A DNA stretch of 64,000 nucleotides, taken from contig NZ_SGVY01000017.1 in assembly GCF_004535825.1 (NCBI RefSeq), positions 1-64,000 on the forward strand. Direction: 5' to 3'. The stretch is from Segatella hominis. Its GTDB lineage: Bacteria > Bacteroidota > Bacteroidia > Bacteroidales > Bacteroidaceae. The translations under genes and the position numbers were made by a program. The notes below the pieces were generated by a model. That model was given only the letters and a program-made list of their open reading frames with translations. It searched no databases and was not told where the DNA came from. Below are positions 51,839 to 61,607 of the stretch, in pieces (the stretch's first letter is position 1; each line of letters opens with the position of its first letter).

Positions 51839-52129
51839 ATGTTTAGAAGAAAAGTACAATCCATACAGACCTTATTGCCAGATTTCTTGCGTCGTCAGGG
51901 ATTGGAATCTCCTCTGCGTCAAAGGAGACTTTTAACTTCTTGGGATGAAGTGGTAGGGGAGCCTATTGCCCGATATACCAGTGAGCGATTTATCAAGAAC
52001 CAGACTCTGTACGTAAAGGTTCATAATCCTGCCTTGCGTGCAGACCTGTCTATGGGGCGTAGTCTTTTGGTGAAACGTCTGAACGAACGTGCCGGTGCAC
52101 AGGTCATTGTTGATATTAAATTCTATTAG
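51839..52129 (+). CDS. DUF721 (DciA-like) protein
   Basis: The 96-residue protein fits the DUF721/DciA family (WDEVVGEPIARYTSERFIKNQTLYVKVHNPALRADLSM, C-terminal helix). DciA proteins help load the replicative helicase DnaB in many bacteria. It follows recF by 116 bases, and its stop overlaps the stop of the convergent folate gene by 3 bases. No ribosome site is evident. Confidence 0.85.
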   Translation: MFRRKVQSIQTLLPDFLRRQGLESPLRQRRLLTSWDEVVGEPIARYTSERFIKNQTLYVKVHNPALRADLSMGRSLLVKRLNERAGAQVIVDIKFY

Positions 52130-52671
52130 ATATCAGTAATGATTTCATCCATGACTTTATCATGTTTTTCATAAGGAATTAAAGATTCTTTCTGAAAACT
52201 ATAGCAGACTCCGATTTTATAGATGGATGGAACCCTTTCTAAGAATCGGTCGTAATATCCTTTGCCTCTGCCCAGTCGGTGTCCTTTGTCATCAAAACTC
52301 ATACCAGGAATGATTCCTACTTCGATCTCTCCGTATCTTTTTTCTGAAAATAGAGTTCCGCTTGGCTCTAAGATATGAAAATTACCTTCCTTCAGATCCT
52401 TTTTCCCTGTATATTCTCTTAAGATCATATTTTCTCCGTCTGTAACTACAGGGAGCAGGACTTTCTTCCCTTCGGCTACGAGTTCATCTATCCATTCATG
52501 TGTATTTACTTCATCCGGTAAAGAATAGTACAGAAGAATGGTTTGTGCTTTTCTTAGATGGGGGCTTTTCTTTAGTTGCATAATAATAGAGAGCGACAGC
52601 TCTCCCAGTTGTGCTTGGGTAAACTGTCGCTTCCTATTTCGTATCTCTGTTCTGAGTTCTTGCTTATTCAT
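52126..52671 (-). CDS. 5-formyltetrahydrofolate cyclo-ligase
   Basis: A 181-residue protein with the family signatures LLYYSLPDEVNTHEWI and GIIPGMSFDDKGHRLGRGKGYYDRFL. It converts 5-formyl-THF to 5,10-methenyl-THF with ATP in the cytosol. The size is normal for MTHFS/YgfA. The gene ends tail-to-tail with DUF721, sharing stop-codon bases. Confidence 0.92.
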   Translation of the reverse strand: MNKQELRTEIRNRKRQFTQAQLGELSLSIIMQLKKSPHLRKAQTILLYYSLPDEVNTHEWIDELVAEGKKVLLPVVTDGENMILREYTGKKDLKEGNFHILEPSGTLFSEKRYGEIEVGIIPGMSFDDKGHRLGRGKGYYDRFLERVPSIYKIGVCYSFQKESLIPYEKHDKVMDEIITDI

Positions 52672-52717
52672 GCTAATAACGGTTCTTATGATAGCAATGT
52701 CTTATTTCTTTTTTCGA

Positions 52718-54382
52718 TTATCTTTTTTTTGATAACTTTTTCTGTTTCCCAGCCACTGGCTTTTTAGGGAATGCCGCATGGCTTTCGAATACTTCCAGTG
52801 TTTTCTTGATGACAGGGTCATCCTGATTGATGTATTGAGACCAGGCCTGCTCGTTCAGCATATTGTAAATGATGCGTCCATTGAGCACACGCTCTAAAAG
52901 TTTGTGCGACTTTCTTATCAGCAGATTGCGACGTTGTAGTCCATGCTTGTCAGCATAAGTAGCGAACTTGTCAACCATGTCTTGTTTAGAAAGATAATCT
53001 GAAAGTTCCATCATCTCCTTAAAGTTATTCAGCTTAGGACGATTATTGTCCGTATAGATGAATGCGTATTGAAGGATCAGTCCACTCATGCTGGCTTCTT
53101 TGAAATATGAGGTCATGCCCAGCGTATCTTCTGGTACGAAGATGTCTGGTGTAATACCACCACCGCCATATACCACTCTGCCCAATCCTGTATGGTAGGC
53201 AGGTCCTGTGTGCTTGATGCTGTCTTTTGAGAAGAACTCACCATGCTGATAGCGATCCAGTAAGTCTTGCTCATAATCTTTATCATCACCCATGCTATAT
53301 GGCTTCTGTATGCAACGTCCTGAAGGGGTGTAGTATCTTGCAATAGTCAGTCGGATGAGACTGTGGTCTGGGAATTCCAACTGTTGTTGTACCAGACCTT
53401 TTCCAAAAGAGCGGCGACCGATGATTGTCGCGCGGTCGTTGTCCTGCATGGCACCCGCAAAGATTTCTGCAGATGAAGCTGAACCTTCATTAATCAGTAC
53501 TACCAACGGTATATTCTGATAGGAACCTTTACCATCGCTGCGATATTCCTGACGTGGTGACTTGCGTCCCTGTGTATAGACGATCAGTTTCTTGTCAGAC
53601 AGGAATTCATTAGCCATGTTTACAGCTGCAGAAAGATAACCGCCGGAGTTGTCTCGTAAGTCAATGCAAAGATTTTTGAAGCCTTCCTGTGACAACTTAG
53701 CTAAAGCGATCAGCATCTCAGGGTAGGTATTCTCACCGAAATTCTTAATGCGAATATATCCAGTAGTGTTATCCAACATATATGCAGCGGTGACGCTCTT
53801 GGTTGGAATCTCACCACGGGTTACAGTATAAGTTTGTACCTTATTACTGCCGTAACGCACAATACCAATCTTGACTTTCGTGTCTTTTGGACCTTTCAGA
53901 CGGTGCATCGCTTCCTGATTGGTGACTATTTTGCCCACAAAAGGTTTGCCATCTACTGCTACGATTTTATCACCAGCCAGCAGACCGGCTTTTTCTGCAG
54001 GTCCGTTTTGGATGACATTCTGAATATGGATGGTGTCGTCTCTGATGACAAATTCTACACCTACTCCGGAGAATGAACCTTTGAGGTCGTCTGTTGCAGC
54101 AGCCGCATCTTTTGCGCTTATATAGACAGAGTGTGGGTCTAATTCTGCCAAGATTAATGGAATAGCCTCATCTACCAACGAGTCGATATTGACAGCATCA
54201 ACATATTGGTCATCTATAATGTGCAGCAGATTGTTGAGTCGGTTGCTTCCACTATTGATGATGTTGAGTCGGTTGCCAGAGAAGTGGTTGGAGAAAAAAG
54301 AGCCAAGAAATATGCCCACCACGACACAAGCGGCCATGATGATTGGCATAAATCGATTGTTCTTGTTTTTATTCATATTCAT
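52718..54382 (-). CDS. S41 family C-terminal processing protease (CtpA-like)
   Basis: A 554-residue protease with an N-terminal membrane anchor (about 10-30), a PDZ domain (about 95-185) and the S41 catalytic core: NEGSASSAEIFAGAMQDN (nucleophile Ser near 301-304) and GRRSFGKGLVQ with general base Lys328. Tail-specific proteases cut periplasmic proteins from the C-terminus. The C-terminal 80 residues are Lys-rich. The start may be the ATG at 54382 or 54376. It is 56 bases downstream of the dCMP deaminase gene. Confidence 0.92.
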   Translation of the reverse strand: MNMNKNKNNRFMPIIMAACVVVGIFLGSFFSNHFSGNRLNIINSGSNRLNNLLHIIDDQYVDAVNIDSLVDEAIPLILAELDPHSVYISAKDAAAATDDLKGSFSGVGVEFVIRDDTIHIQNVIQNGPAEKAGLLAGDKIVAVDGKPFVGKIVTNQEAMHRLKGPKDTKVKIGIVRYGSNKVQTYTVTRGEIPTKSVTAAYMLDNTTGYIRIKNFGENTYPEMLIALAKLSQEGFKNLCIDLRDNSGGYLSAAVNMANEFLSDKKLIVYTQGRKSPRQEYRSDGKGSYQNIPLVVLINEGSASSAEIFAGAMQDNDRATIIGRRSFGKGLVQQQLEFPDHSLIRLTIARYYTPSGRCIQKPYSMGDDKDYEQDLLDRYQHGEFFSKDSIKHTGPAYHTGLGRVVYGGGGITPDIFVPEDTLGMTSYFKEASMSGLILQYAFIYTDNNRPKLNNFKEMMELSDYLSKQDMVDKFATYADKHGLQRRNLLIRKSHKLLERVLNGRIIYNMLNEQAWSQYINQDDPVIKKTLEVFESHAAFPKKPVAGKQKKLSKKR

Positions 54383-54438
54383 GTTTTATACTAACGTTAT
54401 TTCTACTATTTGCTCTTGTCTGCATTCTGCATGAAAGC

Positions 54439-54921
54439 TTATTCCTTTGCTTCTGCTTGAGCATTTTGTTTGTCTATATCCAGAAATTCAACCTTTATTC
54501 CAGCTCTTTCCATGAGTTGGATTCCATCATTGAGTCTGTATTTTTCTGCATATACTACGCGCTTGATTCCTGCTTGAATGATGAGCTTGGCACATTCTAT
54601 GCAGGGAGAAGCGGTAACGTAGAGTGTACTGCCGTCGCTATTATTGCTACTTCTTGCCAATTTGGTGATGGCATTAGCTTCTGCATGGAGAACATACGGC
54701 TTGGTAATATCATTTTCTTCGCAGATATTCTCAAAGCCGCTTGGAGTACCATTGTATCCGTCACTGATAATCATTTTGTCTTTGACTACCAGTGCACCCA
54801 CCTGTCTGCGCTTGCAATAACTGTTTTCCGCCCAAATGCGTGCCATTCTTAAATATCGCAAATCCAGTTTTGTTTGCTTGGATAGTTCGTTCTCCATAAT
54901 TTTTTTATTAACATTCTCCAT
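54439..54921 (-). CDS. dCMP/cytidine deaminase family protein (ComEB-like)
   Basis: The 160-residue zinc hydrolase has HAEANAITKL (zinc His and catalytic Glu) and PCIECAKLI (two zinc Cys), plus GYNGTPSGFEN, typical of deoxycytidylate deaminases. It would convert dCMP to dUMP for dTMP supply. The upstream M3 gene overlaps its start by 14 bases if the ATG at 54921 is used; an ATG at 54897 (MENELSKQ) would avoid overlap and is also plausible. Confidence 0.9.
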   Translation of the reverse strand: MENVNKKIMENELSKQTKLDLRYLRMARIWAENSYCKRRQVGALVVKDKMIISDGYNGTPSGFENICEENDITKPYVLHAEANAITKLARSSNNSDGSTLYVTASPCIECAKLIIQAGIKRVVYAEKYRLNDGIQLMERAGIKVEFLDIDKQNAQAEAKE

Positions 54922-56998
54922 TTTTCTTTATTTCATTTCTCTCAAGCAGGGCATCTATTGTTGGCTCTTGACCACGGAATCGTTTATACAGCGTCATTGG
55001 ATGCTCGGTTCCACCTTTAGACAGAATATTGTCTCTGAAACTTTTTGCTGTAGCTTGATCAAAGATGCCGTTTTTCTTGAAAACGCTGAATGCATCTGCG
55101 TCCAGTACTTCTGCCCATTTATAGCTATAGTATCCTGCCGCATATCCACCAGCCATGATATGGGAGAAGGTTACAGTCATACAGGTATCTGGTAACTGAG
55201 GTAGAATCATGGCCTTTTCCCATGCTTTCTTTTCGAATGGGATGATGTCGTCTGTGAAAGCATCTTTTTGGGTGTAATATGCCATATCAAGAAGTCCAAA
55301 ACTTACCTGTCTCAAGCATGCATAAGCCGTCATGAAGTTGCGGCTTTTGACGATGCGCTCTATCAGTTCGTCAGGTAAAGGTTCGCCTGTTTCATAATGG
55401 AAGGCAAAGGTGCGGAGGAAATCTTTTTCTATGGCATAGTTCTCCATGAATTGGGATGGTAATTCTACGAAGTCCCACCAAACGTTCGTACCTGAAAGGC
55501 TTTCAAAACGGGTGTTAGCAAACATACCATGTAAGCTATGACCAAATTCGTGTAGGAAGGTCTCTACTTCTCCTAATGTCAGAAGCGCAGGCTTTTCCTC
55601 TGTTGGCTTGGTGAAATTAGTCACTACGCTGACATGAGGTCTTACATTCTTGCCTTTATGGTCTATCCATTGACCTTGGAATTCCGTCATCCATGCCCCT
55701 CCTTGTTTACCCTTTCGTGGGAAGAAGTCTGCATAGAATACAGCGAGATAACTGCCGTCTTTATCGAATACCTCGTATGCTTTTACGTCTGGGTGATATA
55801 CCTGTATTTCCTTGTTTTCTTTGAAGGAGATTCCATACAACTTGTTTGCGAGACCGAATACTCCCTCTATCACTTTGTCCAACTGGAAATATGGTCGTAG
55901 CATTTCGGCATCCAGATTGAATTTCTTCATCTGTAGTTTATGTGAATAGAAACTGAAGTCCCATGGCTGCATATCGAAATCCTTACCTTCTATCTCCTTT
56001 GCCAGTTCTTCGATTTCCTTGACCTCCTTGATAGCAGTTGGCTTATAGGCATCAATGAGGTCATTCAGAAGTTTATAGACATTTTTTACATTGCTTGCCA
56101 TGCGATGCTTGAGTACATAGTCTGCATAGGTGGTGAAACCTAACAGCTGAGCCAGTTCGCGGCGAAGGTTGATGAGGCGCTTGCAGATTTCCAGATTATT
56201 GGAGTCGTTGTCATGGGTACACTCTGTATTTCGTGCCATATACATTTCCTTTCGCAACTTTCGCTGTGTAGAGTAAGTCATGAACGGAGAGTAGCTTGGA
56301 TAGTCTAATGTAAATATCCATCCCTCTTTTTCTTGCTCTTTGGCATTCTGGGCGGCAGCTGCTATCGCTGTATTTGGAAGACCGTCCAACTGGGCCTCGT
56401 CTGTTATATGCAGTGTATATGCTTTGTTCTCCTTCAATACATTTTGGGAAAACTGAAGAGTAAGCATACTGGCTTCTTCTGTCAGTTTGCGGAGTTTTTC
56501 CTTTCCTTCTTCATCGAGCAAGGCACCACTCCTTACAAAACCGTCATAACTGGTATCGAGCAGCATCTGTTCTTCTGCAGTCAACTCTCGATTAGGATGA
56601 TCATGTACAAACTTGATTCTTTCAAATAACTTCTTGTTCAGAGTGATGTCATTGGCATGCTTGGTGAGGATAGGACTTAGCTTCTGTGCCAAAGCTTCCA
56701 TTTCGTCACAGGTTTCTGCACTCATCATGCAGGAAAAAACGTTGGAAACTCGACTCAGAAGGTCGTAATAATGTTCTCCCTTTTCTGTATCTACACGCGC
56801 AATGGTATTCTCAAAGGTTGGCTCTGCGGGGTCGTTGATAAGCTTGTCTGTAGCTTCATCATCACGACGGATTCCCTCCATGAAAGCCTCTTCGTAATCT
56901 TCAAGTTTTATACGATGGAATGGCACCGTATTGTGCGGTGTGTTATAAGATTCAAAAAATGGATTTATTCTCTTTTCTATATTCTTATCATCAAGCAT
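54908..56998 (-). CDS. dcp: M3 family oligopeptidase (peptidyl-dipeptidase Dcp type)
   Basis: A 696-residue metallopeptidase with the zinc motif HEFGHSLHG (His483, His487) and the usual Glu ligand region downstream (residues about 510-515). The C-terminal segment GGYAAGYYSYKWAEVLDADAFSVF is typical of Dcp. It removes dipeptides from peptide C-termini. No signal peptide is visible, so it should be cytosolic. Dcp against oligopeptidase A rests on overall resemblance. It has its own promoter and overlaps the deaminase. Confidence 0.9.
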   Translation of the reverse strand: MLDDKNIEKRINPFFESYNTPHNTVPFHRIKLEDYEEAFMEGIRRDDEATDKLINDPAEPTFENTIARVDTEKGEHYYDLLSRVSNVFSCMMSAETCDEMEALAQKLSPILTKHANDITLNKKLFERIKFVHDHPNRELTAEEQMLLDTSYDGFVRSGALLDEEGKEKLRKLTEEASMLTLQFSQNVLKENKAYTLHITDEAQLDGLPNTAIAAAAQNAKEQEKEGWIFTLDYPSYSPFMTYSTQRKLRKEMYMARNTECTHDNDSNNLEICKRLINLRRELAQLLGFTTYADYVLKHRMASNVKNVYKLLNDLIDAYKPTAIKEVKEIEELAKEIEGKDFDMQPWDFSFYSHKLQMKKFNLDAEMLRPYFQLDKVIEGVFGLANKLYGISFKENKEIQVYHPDVKAYEVFDKDGSYLAVFYADFFPRKGKQGGAWMTEFQGQWIDHKGKNVRPHVSVVTNFTKPTEEKPALLTLGEVETFLHEFGHSLHGMFANTRFESLSGTNVWWDFVELPSQFMENYAIEKDFLRTFAFHYETGEPLPDELIERIVKSRNFMTAYACLRQVSFGLLDMAYYTQKDAFTDDIIPFEKKAWEKAMILPQLPDTCMTVTFSHIMAGGYAAGYYSYKWAEVLDADAFSVFKKNGIFDQATAKSFRDNILSKGGTEHPMTLYKRFRGQEPTIDALLERNEIKKNGEC

Positions 56999-57021
56999 AC
57001 TAACTTTATTTTTGTTTTAGG

Positions 57022-57029
57022 TGCAAAGT
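57022..57029 (-). promoter_or_regulatory. Promoter of the dcp unit
   Basis: On the minus strand TAACTTTG is followed by CACC, 23 bases before the ATG at 56998. Confidence 0.7.
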
Positions 57030-57114
57030 TAGCAAAAAAAGATGTGATTCTCTTATCTGTAATTGAGAATTTAACTAATATTACACTCTTATTTGGCAAA
57101 TCATCATTTTTTTC

Positions 57115-57789
57115 TTATCTACTTAACAGTTTCTCAAGGGCTGGGATAAAAATCCTTTCTCTTTGTAAGTGTAATAATCCTTCTGCTTCCAGATTGTTCA
57201 GAGCCTTAGAAATGTCAAGTCTGCTGTCGTTGAGCTCCTTTGCCATTCGGGTCATCTTGATGTGGAATATTTTCTCTCCACCCGGACGGACACATCGGGC
57301 TTCAAAAAAGCGGATGATGAGTTCTTCTATGTTTTTGGGTGGCACACGTAGGGCTCTTCTGCTGATCTTTTGAGTCTGCGCAGAAAATAAGTTCAGTAAG
57401 TTGATACGGAAAATCTCAAACAATTCGGAAAGTTTCAGTATCTCCTGCTTTTCGAGTCGCATGATACTGCAATCGGTTTTTGCAATATACGTATGGGTAA
57501 ATCTTTGGTTGAGTCCGAAGATTCTCTCGGGTTGGAATATTTCGGGAGCAGATATGTATTCTTCGATATTGTAGCCATGGTCGTCTGCATCTGTGAAGAC
57601 TTTGATTTCTCCTGTGAGAAGAAAGAAGAGTGATAGGCATCGTTCCCCGTCTTTTACGATAGTTTCTCCTTCTGATACTTTTAAAAAGTCAAAGCGGGTC
57701 TTCCCCGCTGCCTCGTGCAAGTCGCTACGGCTCATGCCGAGGAAGAGGGGAAGGGAGAGTAATATGTCGAATAATCTATTTTCTGCCAT
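57115..57789 (-). CDS. Crp/Fnr family transcriptional regulator
   Basis: The 224-residue protein has an N-terminal cyclic-nucleotide-binding beta-roll (about 15-125) and a C-terminal winged helix (about 150-220, KMTRMAKELNDSRLDISKALNNLEAEGLL). No Cys cluster at the N-terminus for an Fnr-type iron-sulfur site was seen, so it is not a classical oxygen sensor. The ligand is unknown. It lies 47 bases after apbE in the same direction. It is one candidate for the FNR-type palindrome at 11644. Confidence 0.85.
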   Translation of the reverse strand: MAENRLFDILLSLPLFLGMSRSDLHEAAGKTRFDFLKVSEGETIVKDGERCLSLFFLLTGEIKVFTDADDHGYNIEEYISAPEIFQPERIFGLNQRFTHTYIAKTDCSIMRLEKQEILKLSELFEIFRINLLNLFSAQTQKISRRALRVPPKNIEELIIRFFEARCVRPGGEKIFHIKMTRMAKELNDSRLDISKALNNLEAEGLLHLQRERIFIPALEKLLSR

Positions 57790-57836
57790 ACCGTTTTGTT
57801 AGTTTTATTTTAACTTTCTTTGATGGAGATTTCAGG

Positions 57837-58853
57837 CTATTCTGCTAAAATCTTTTTCATGGATGGAGAATACCATACTCGGTTTTTCCCTTGTGCATCT
57901 GAATAAATCAGGTATGCGAGTAGTTCGGGATGCTGTTCAAGAATTTTCTTCGTTCCATCCATGCCCAGTACCATGAAGGAAGTGGCAAATGCATCTGCTG
58001 TTGCACAATTGTTGGCAATTACAGTGGCAGAGAGGATATTGTGTTGCACAGGATAACCCGTTTTTGGGTCGATAGTATGTGCATATTTCTTGCCATTTTT
58101 GTAATAGAAATTACGATAGTTTCCACTCGTTGCCATGGCTTTGTCTGTGACGTTGAGCACGGTCTGCAGTTCTGTATTCGTATTGAGTGAATCATCCGTA
58201 GGCTTATTTACTCCAATGCGCCAAGGTACTCTTTTTTCACTATTGCCGCAGGTTACTACTTCGCCTCCGATTTCAACCATAAAGTTTTCAATGCCTTTCT
58301 TCTTAAGCAAGCGAGCTACAACATCACTTCCGTAACCTTTTGCGATAGCTGAACAGTCCAACATTGTATTGGGATTCTGTTTCTTGATATAATCATTTAC
58401 CAGACTCACTTTTTCGAATCCTACTATGGCTCTGAGGCTATCTATAGTCTCCTTACTTGGTGCCTTTCCCTGCTTGAATCCGAATCCCCAGGTGTTGACC
58501 ATTGGTGCTACGGTAATATCAAATGCTCCATTGGTCTCTTTGGATATTTTTTCTGCAAGTAGGAAGACTTCCTTAAACATTTCGTCAACCTTTATGTTCT
58601 CGTTGCGATTGATTTTGGAAATGATAGACCCTTTGTTAAATGGTGAAAGCGATTGATCTACTTTCTGTAGTTCTTCCTCAATTTCTTTCTGGTAGTTTTC
58701 GTCACTCTGATAAGTGATGTGGTATATGGTTCCGAAGATGAAACCCTCGTCATGCTGATAAGGGGTAACGTGTTGCTGGCGTATGATGAAGATGGTACCG
58801 ATGACCAGTATTGCCAGAAAAGGAAGTTGCCATATCAATTTCTTCTTGTTCAT
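57837..58853 (-). CDS. apbE: FAD:protein FMN transferase ApbE
   Basis: The 338-residue protein has an N-terminal membrane anchor (about 8-25) and the ApbE core: LDCSAIAKGYGSDVVA, MVEIGGEVVTCG, HTIDPKTGYPV and the metal-site CATADAFATSFMVLG. It attaches FMN covalently to Ser/Thr of periplasmic flavoproteins such as NqrB/NqrC and RnfG. No nqr or rnf genes are in the window. The Crp/Fnr gene follows 47 bases later. Confidence 0.92.
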   Translation of the reverse strand: MNKKKLIWQLPFLAILVIGTIFIIRQQHVTPYQHDEGFIFGTIYHITYQSDENYQKEIEEELQKVDQSLSPFNKGSIISKINRNENIKVDEMFKEVFLLAEKISKETNGAFDITVAPMVNTWGFGFKQGKAPSKETIDSLRAIVGFEKVSLVNDYIKKQNPNTMLDCSAIAKGYGSDVVARLLKKKGIENFMVEIGGEVVTCGNSEKRVPWRIGVNKPTDDSLNTNTELQTVLNVTDKAMATSGNYRNFYYKNGKKYAHTIDPKTGYPVQHNILSATVIANNCATADAFATSFMVLGMDGTKKILEQHPELLAYLIYSDAQGKNRVWYSPSMKKILAE

Positions 58854-58878
58854 TTCTTGTGAATTTGTTAGAGATTTT

Positions 58879-59574
58879 TTAAAACTCGTATGCTATGTTG
58901 AATGTACCTCCAAAACGAGAGTTTCCCTGTTTTCCAAATCCAGGAACGTACCATGCATTCCCCAGTTCTCCATCGTTGTGGGCGATGCGGCGTTTGTATC
59001 TTACGCTCCAACCCATTCTGATAGGTCCCCAAATCTTGGCATCTACACCAAAAAGAATTTCCATCCAGTGATAGTTGCAGGATATATCTTTGGCTTCGTA
59101 TGGAGAGGTCGTGCCCCAGATGGGATCTGTAATCTCAGGACCTGTCAGGTCGTATTTGTAGGAAGTGAAAGCGTATCTCAGACCACCATAGAGACGGTAG
59201 ATGTCATGCTTGTTTTTCATCAGGTTCCAGTCCAGACCGATGCGACCATAGGGTGCACTTGTCTTATAGTGCAGATTGGTTCCTTCGTCCTTGGCATCTG
59301 CTTTTCCTAAACCTAATTCAACGACAGGGAAGTACTTGTCTTTCAGGTTGATGCGCAGGGCTGCTTCATACTGCCCATAATCTCCAAGCAGCATCTGTCC
59401 TGCTCCAAAAGCATCAACACTTATAGCCATGCCTCTTAATAAAGGTATGGTATCAGCCTGAGCAATCACTTTCTTTACCTTTGATTGTGCAAAGGTTGGG
59501 GTACTAGCGAAAAGTAATAGAATGCTAATCGCGAGTGCCGAAATATATGAGGAAATGAGATTTCGTTGCATCAA
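58879..59574 (-). CDS. DUF6048 family outer-membrane-like protein
   Basis: A 231-residue protein with a signal peptide (about 1-29, ending TFA-Q), then beta-strand-rich sequence ending in Phe (GTFNIAYEF), which fits a small outer-membrane barrel. It belongs to what I recall as DUF6048. It overlaps the upstream DUF6452 lipoprotein by 50 bases, so the two are translated together. Function unknown. Confidence 0.75.
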   Translation of the reverse strand: MMQRNLISSYISALAISILLLFASTPTFAQSKVKKVIAQADTIPLLRGMAISVDAFGAGQMLLGDYGQYEAALRINLKDKYFPVVELGLGKADAKDEGTNLHYKTSAPYGRIGLDWNLMKNKHDIYRLYGGLRYAFTSYKYDLTGPEITDPIWGTTSPYEAKDISCNYHWMEILFGVDAKIWGPIRMGWSVRYKRRIAHNDGELGNAWYVPGFGKQGNSRFGGTFNIAYEF

Positions 59575-60007
59575 AATTTACGTCTTTATGGTTGATGACT
59601 ACAGAATCTATCAAGTGGTGAGTCGTCGTAACTCCCGTAATCGTATGGAAGTAGGACGGACTGCAATCGATTGATTCGAAATGTGGATGATTGTCTTTTG
59701 ATACGATGAGGGTATCTTTGAACACGCGCTCTTGGGCATCTTGAATCTCGAAATAGAGCGTGTCTGCTGCATTCGTGTAACTCATTGGTAGCATGAAGCT
59801 ATCAACATTCTCATCCTTATTGATGAGAATGCTGTCTTCACCATCTTGTTTGTTTGTCGAGATGGTCATGTATGAACCTGTGAGTTGAGTTACGTTTCCG
59901 TCCAGTTTGTATTTGGTATATACCGTGTTGTTAAGTGGACAGTCGAGCGTGGAACAACTCACCATCGTTGCGATGGCGAACAGGATGATAGGGATTATTT
60001 TCCGCAT
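59525..60007 (-). CDS. DUF6452 family lipoprotein
   Basis: A 160-residue lipoprotein (signal 1-17, lipobox MVSC, lipidated Cys18) with an all-beta domain. It belongs to what I recall as DUF6452, commonly next to DUF6048 in Bacteroidales. Start overlaps the upstream glycosyltransferase by 13 bases and its end overlaps DUF6048 by 50. The pair may form an outer-membrane complex; that is inference. Confidence 0.75.
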   Translation of the reverse strand: MRKIIPIILFAIATMVSCSTLDCPLNNTVYTKYKLDGNVTQLTGSYMTISTNKQDGEDSILINKDENVDSFMLPMSYTNAADTLYFEIQDAQERVFKDTLIVSKDNHPHFESIDCSPSYFHTITGVTTTHHLIDSVVINHKDVNFDATKSHFLIYFGTRD

Positions 60008-60966
60008 CTTATCTCTTTTTCTATTTGATAGTCATTACGATTTGGATTCTGGCGGCTGATAAGGTCGCCTAAAAAGCCAGCAAGGAACAGTTGGCTTCCT
60101 AACAACATGGCTGTCAGGGCAATGAAGAAATATGGGGAATCTGTGATGAGATGTCCATATACTCCCTGGTGGAGTTCTATCATCTTATCAATTCCCAATC
60201 CTATGAGGGAAAGGAAAGCTATGAAGAATACCACACTGCCCAAGAAACCGAATACGTGCATTGGCTTCTTGCCGAAGTTACTCAGGAACCAAAGTGTCAT
60301 CAGGTCCAGATAACCGTTGACAAAGCGGTTCCAGCCCATGAATTTGGATGTGCCAAATTTGCGTGCTTGGTGGTGTACTGGTTTTTCTCCGATTTTATCA
60401 AAACCTGCGTTCTTTGCCAGATATGGGATGTATCTGTGCATTTCTCCGTAAACCTCTATGTTCTTGATGACGTCTTTACGGTAAGCTTTCAGTCCGCAGT
60501 TGAAGTCATGCAGGTTGTGAATACCACTCACTTTGCGTGCTGTGGCATTGAAGAGTTTTGTAGGGATCGTCTTGGAGAGTGGATCTCCCTGTTTGCGGTT
60601 CTGCTTGTATCCGGAAACCAGATCGTACCCCTCTTTTGTAATCATATGATAAAGTGCAGGAATCTCATCTGGAGAATCCTGTAAGTCTGCATCCATAGTA
60701 ATAACTACATCGCCTTGAGCTTCTTTGAATCCGCAGAATAGGGCAGGACTTTTTCCATAGTTACGGCGGAATTTGATGCCCTTCACGTTCGCTGATTTTT
60801 CTGCAAGTTCTTCGATGACCTCCCAGGAATGGTCGGTAGAACCATCGTTGACGAATATAACCTCAAAGCTAAAGTCGTTGGCTTTCATTACGCGTTCTAT
60901 CCACGCATAAAGTTCTGGCAAAGATTCTTCCTCATTGAATAGAGGTACAACAACTGTTATGTCCAT
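59995..60966 (-). CDS. Glycosyltransferase family 2 (polyprenyl-phosphate sugar transferase type)
   Basis: The 323-residue protein has a GT-A domain (VVPLFNEEESLPEL, EVIFVNDGSTDHSWEV, metal-site DADLQDSPDE) and two C-terminal membrane helices (about 230-255 and 275-300), the layout of dolichyl/undecaprenyl-phosphate glycosyltransferases such as ArnC and GtrB. It would charge a lipid phosphate with a sugar on the cytosolic side. The sugar is unknown. Downstream genes overlap. DUF4199 is 21 bases upstream. Confidence 0.87.
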   Translation of the reverse strand: MDITVVVPLFNEEESLPELYAWIERVMKANDFSFEVIFVNDGSTDHSWEVIEELAEKSANVKGIKFRRNYGKSPALFCGFKEAQGDVVITMDADLQDSPDEIPALYHMITKEGYDLVSGYKQNRKQGDPLSKTIPTKLFNATARKVSGIHNLHDFNCGLKAYRKDVIKNIEVYGEMHRYIPYLAKNAGFDKIGEKPVHHQARKFGTSKFMGWNRFVNGYLDLMTLWFLSNFGKKPMHVFGFLGSVVFFIAFLSLIGLGIDKMIELHQGVYGHLITDSPYFFIALTAMLLGSQLFLAGFLGDLISRQNPNRNDYQIEKEIRCGK

Positions 60967-60987
60967 TTTTTATTCTTGGTTTATAAT

Positions 60988-61521
60988 TTATTCTTTTTTT
61001 TGTTTTCTACTCATGAATGCTGCAATCGCTGGACTCAGGATAATGGCAACAAATATATCTGTAATCATGAATGCTGCAGCCCAGGATATGGGTTTCATCA
61101 TGCTGATGGCTTCTATGAGTGTCTTTATCTCGTTGGCTGGAAAGTTGTATGTTTTCAGCATCAGGGTGTAATTGTCTATGATGTAGCTCATGAAAACACC
61201 TGTATCAAGGAATTTAAACCATAGAAATTGAACGATGGTCAGGAGTAAGGTAGCATTGAAGAATGTTTGTGCACAATAAAATAAACCTCTTCTGAATGAA
61301 ATGGATCCATCCAATGCATTGTCTCTGAATGCCTTCAGTCTTTTTGCTACCACAAATGGAGTGCTGATAGCCAAGATGTTGGCCAATAAACTAAGCAAAG
61401 CATAGCCTGGCGTTACCGACCACATGGTGGATGCAAAACTGGCTATCCAAACAGCGCCCAAAATGGCTCCGTCCTGTCTGGCAAAAGCTTTTGTTTGTGT
61501 AATCTTTACTACATCTATCAT
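60988..61521 (-). CDS. DUF4199 family membrane protein
   Basis: A 177-residue protein with four predicted membrane segments, fitting the Bacteroidetes DUF4199 family. It is 21 bases upstream of a GT2 gene of the polyprenyl-phosphate type, a common pairing that suggests shared lipid-sugar work. Function unknown. It is the first gene of the block 61521-57115. Confidence 0.82.
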   Translation of the reverse strand: MIDVVKITQTKAFARQDGAILGAVWIASFASTMWSVTPGYALLSLLANILAISTPFVVAKRLKAFRDNALDGSISFRRGLFYCAQTFFNATLLLTIVQFLWFKFLDTGVFMSYIIDNYTLMLKTYNFPANEIKTLIEAISMMKPISWAAAFMITDIFVAIILSPAIAAFMSRKQKKE

Positions 61522-61599
61522 TTTGATTATTTTCCTTTAGCTATTTTTATAATGATATGTTTATGAAATAATTCTTGCTGTATTTCTTATACTATCTTG

Positions 61600-61607
61600 C
61601 AAAATTA
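61600..61607 (-). promoter_or_regulatory. Promoter of the DUF4199-GT2-ApbE block
   Basis: On the minus strand TAATTTTG is followed by CAAG, about 79 bases before the ATG at 61521. Confidence 0.6.

Noticed and set aside
57115-57789. Calling the Crp/Fnr protein an oxygen-sensing Fnr
   Set aside because: The Cys residues needed for an iron-sulfur cluster are not seen in the N-terminal part.
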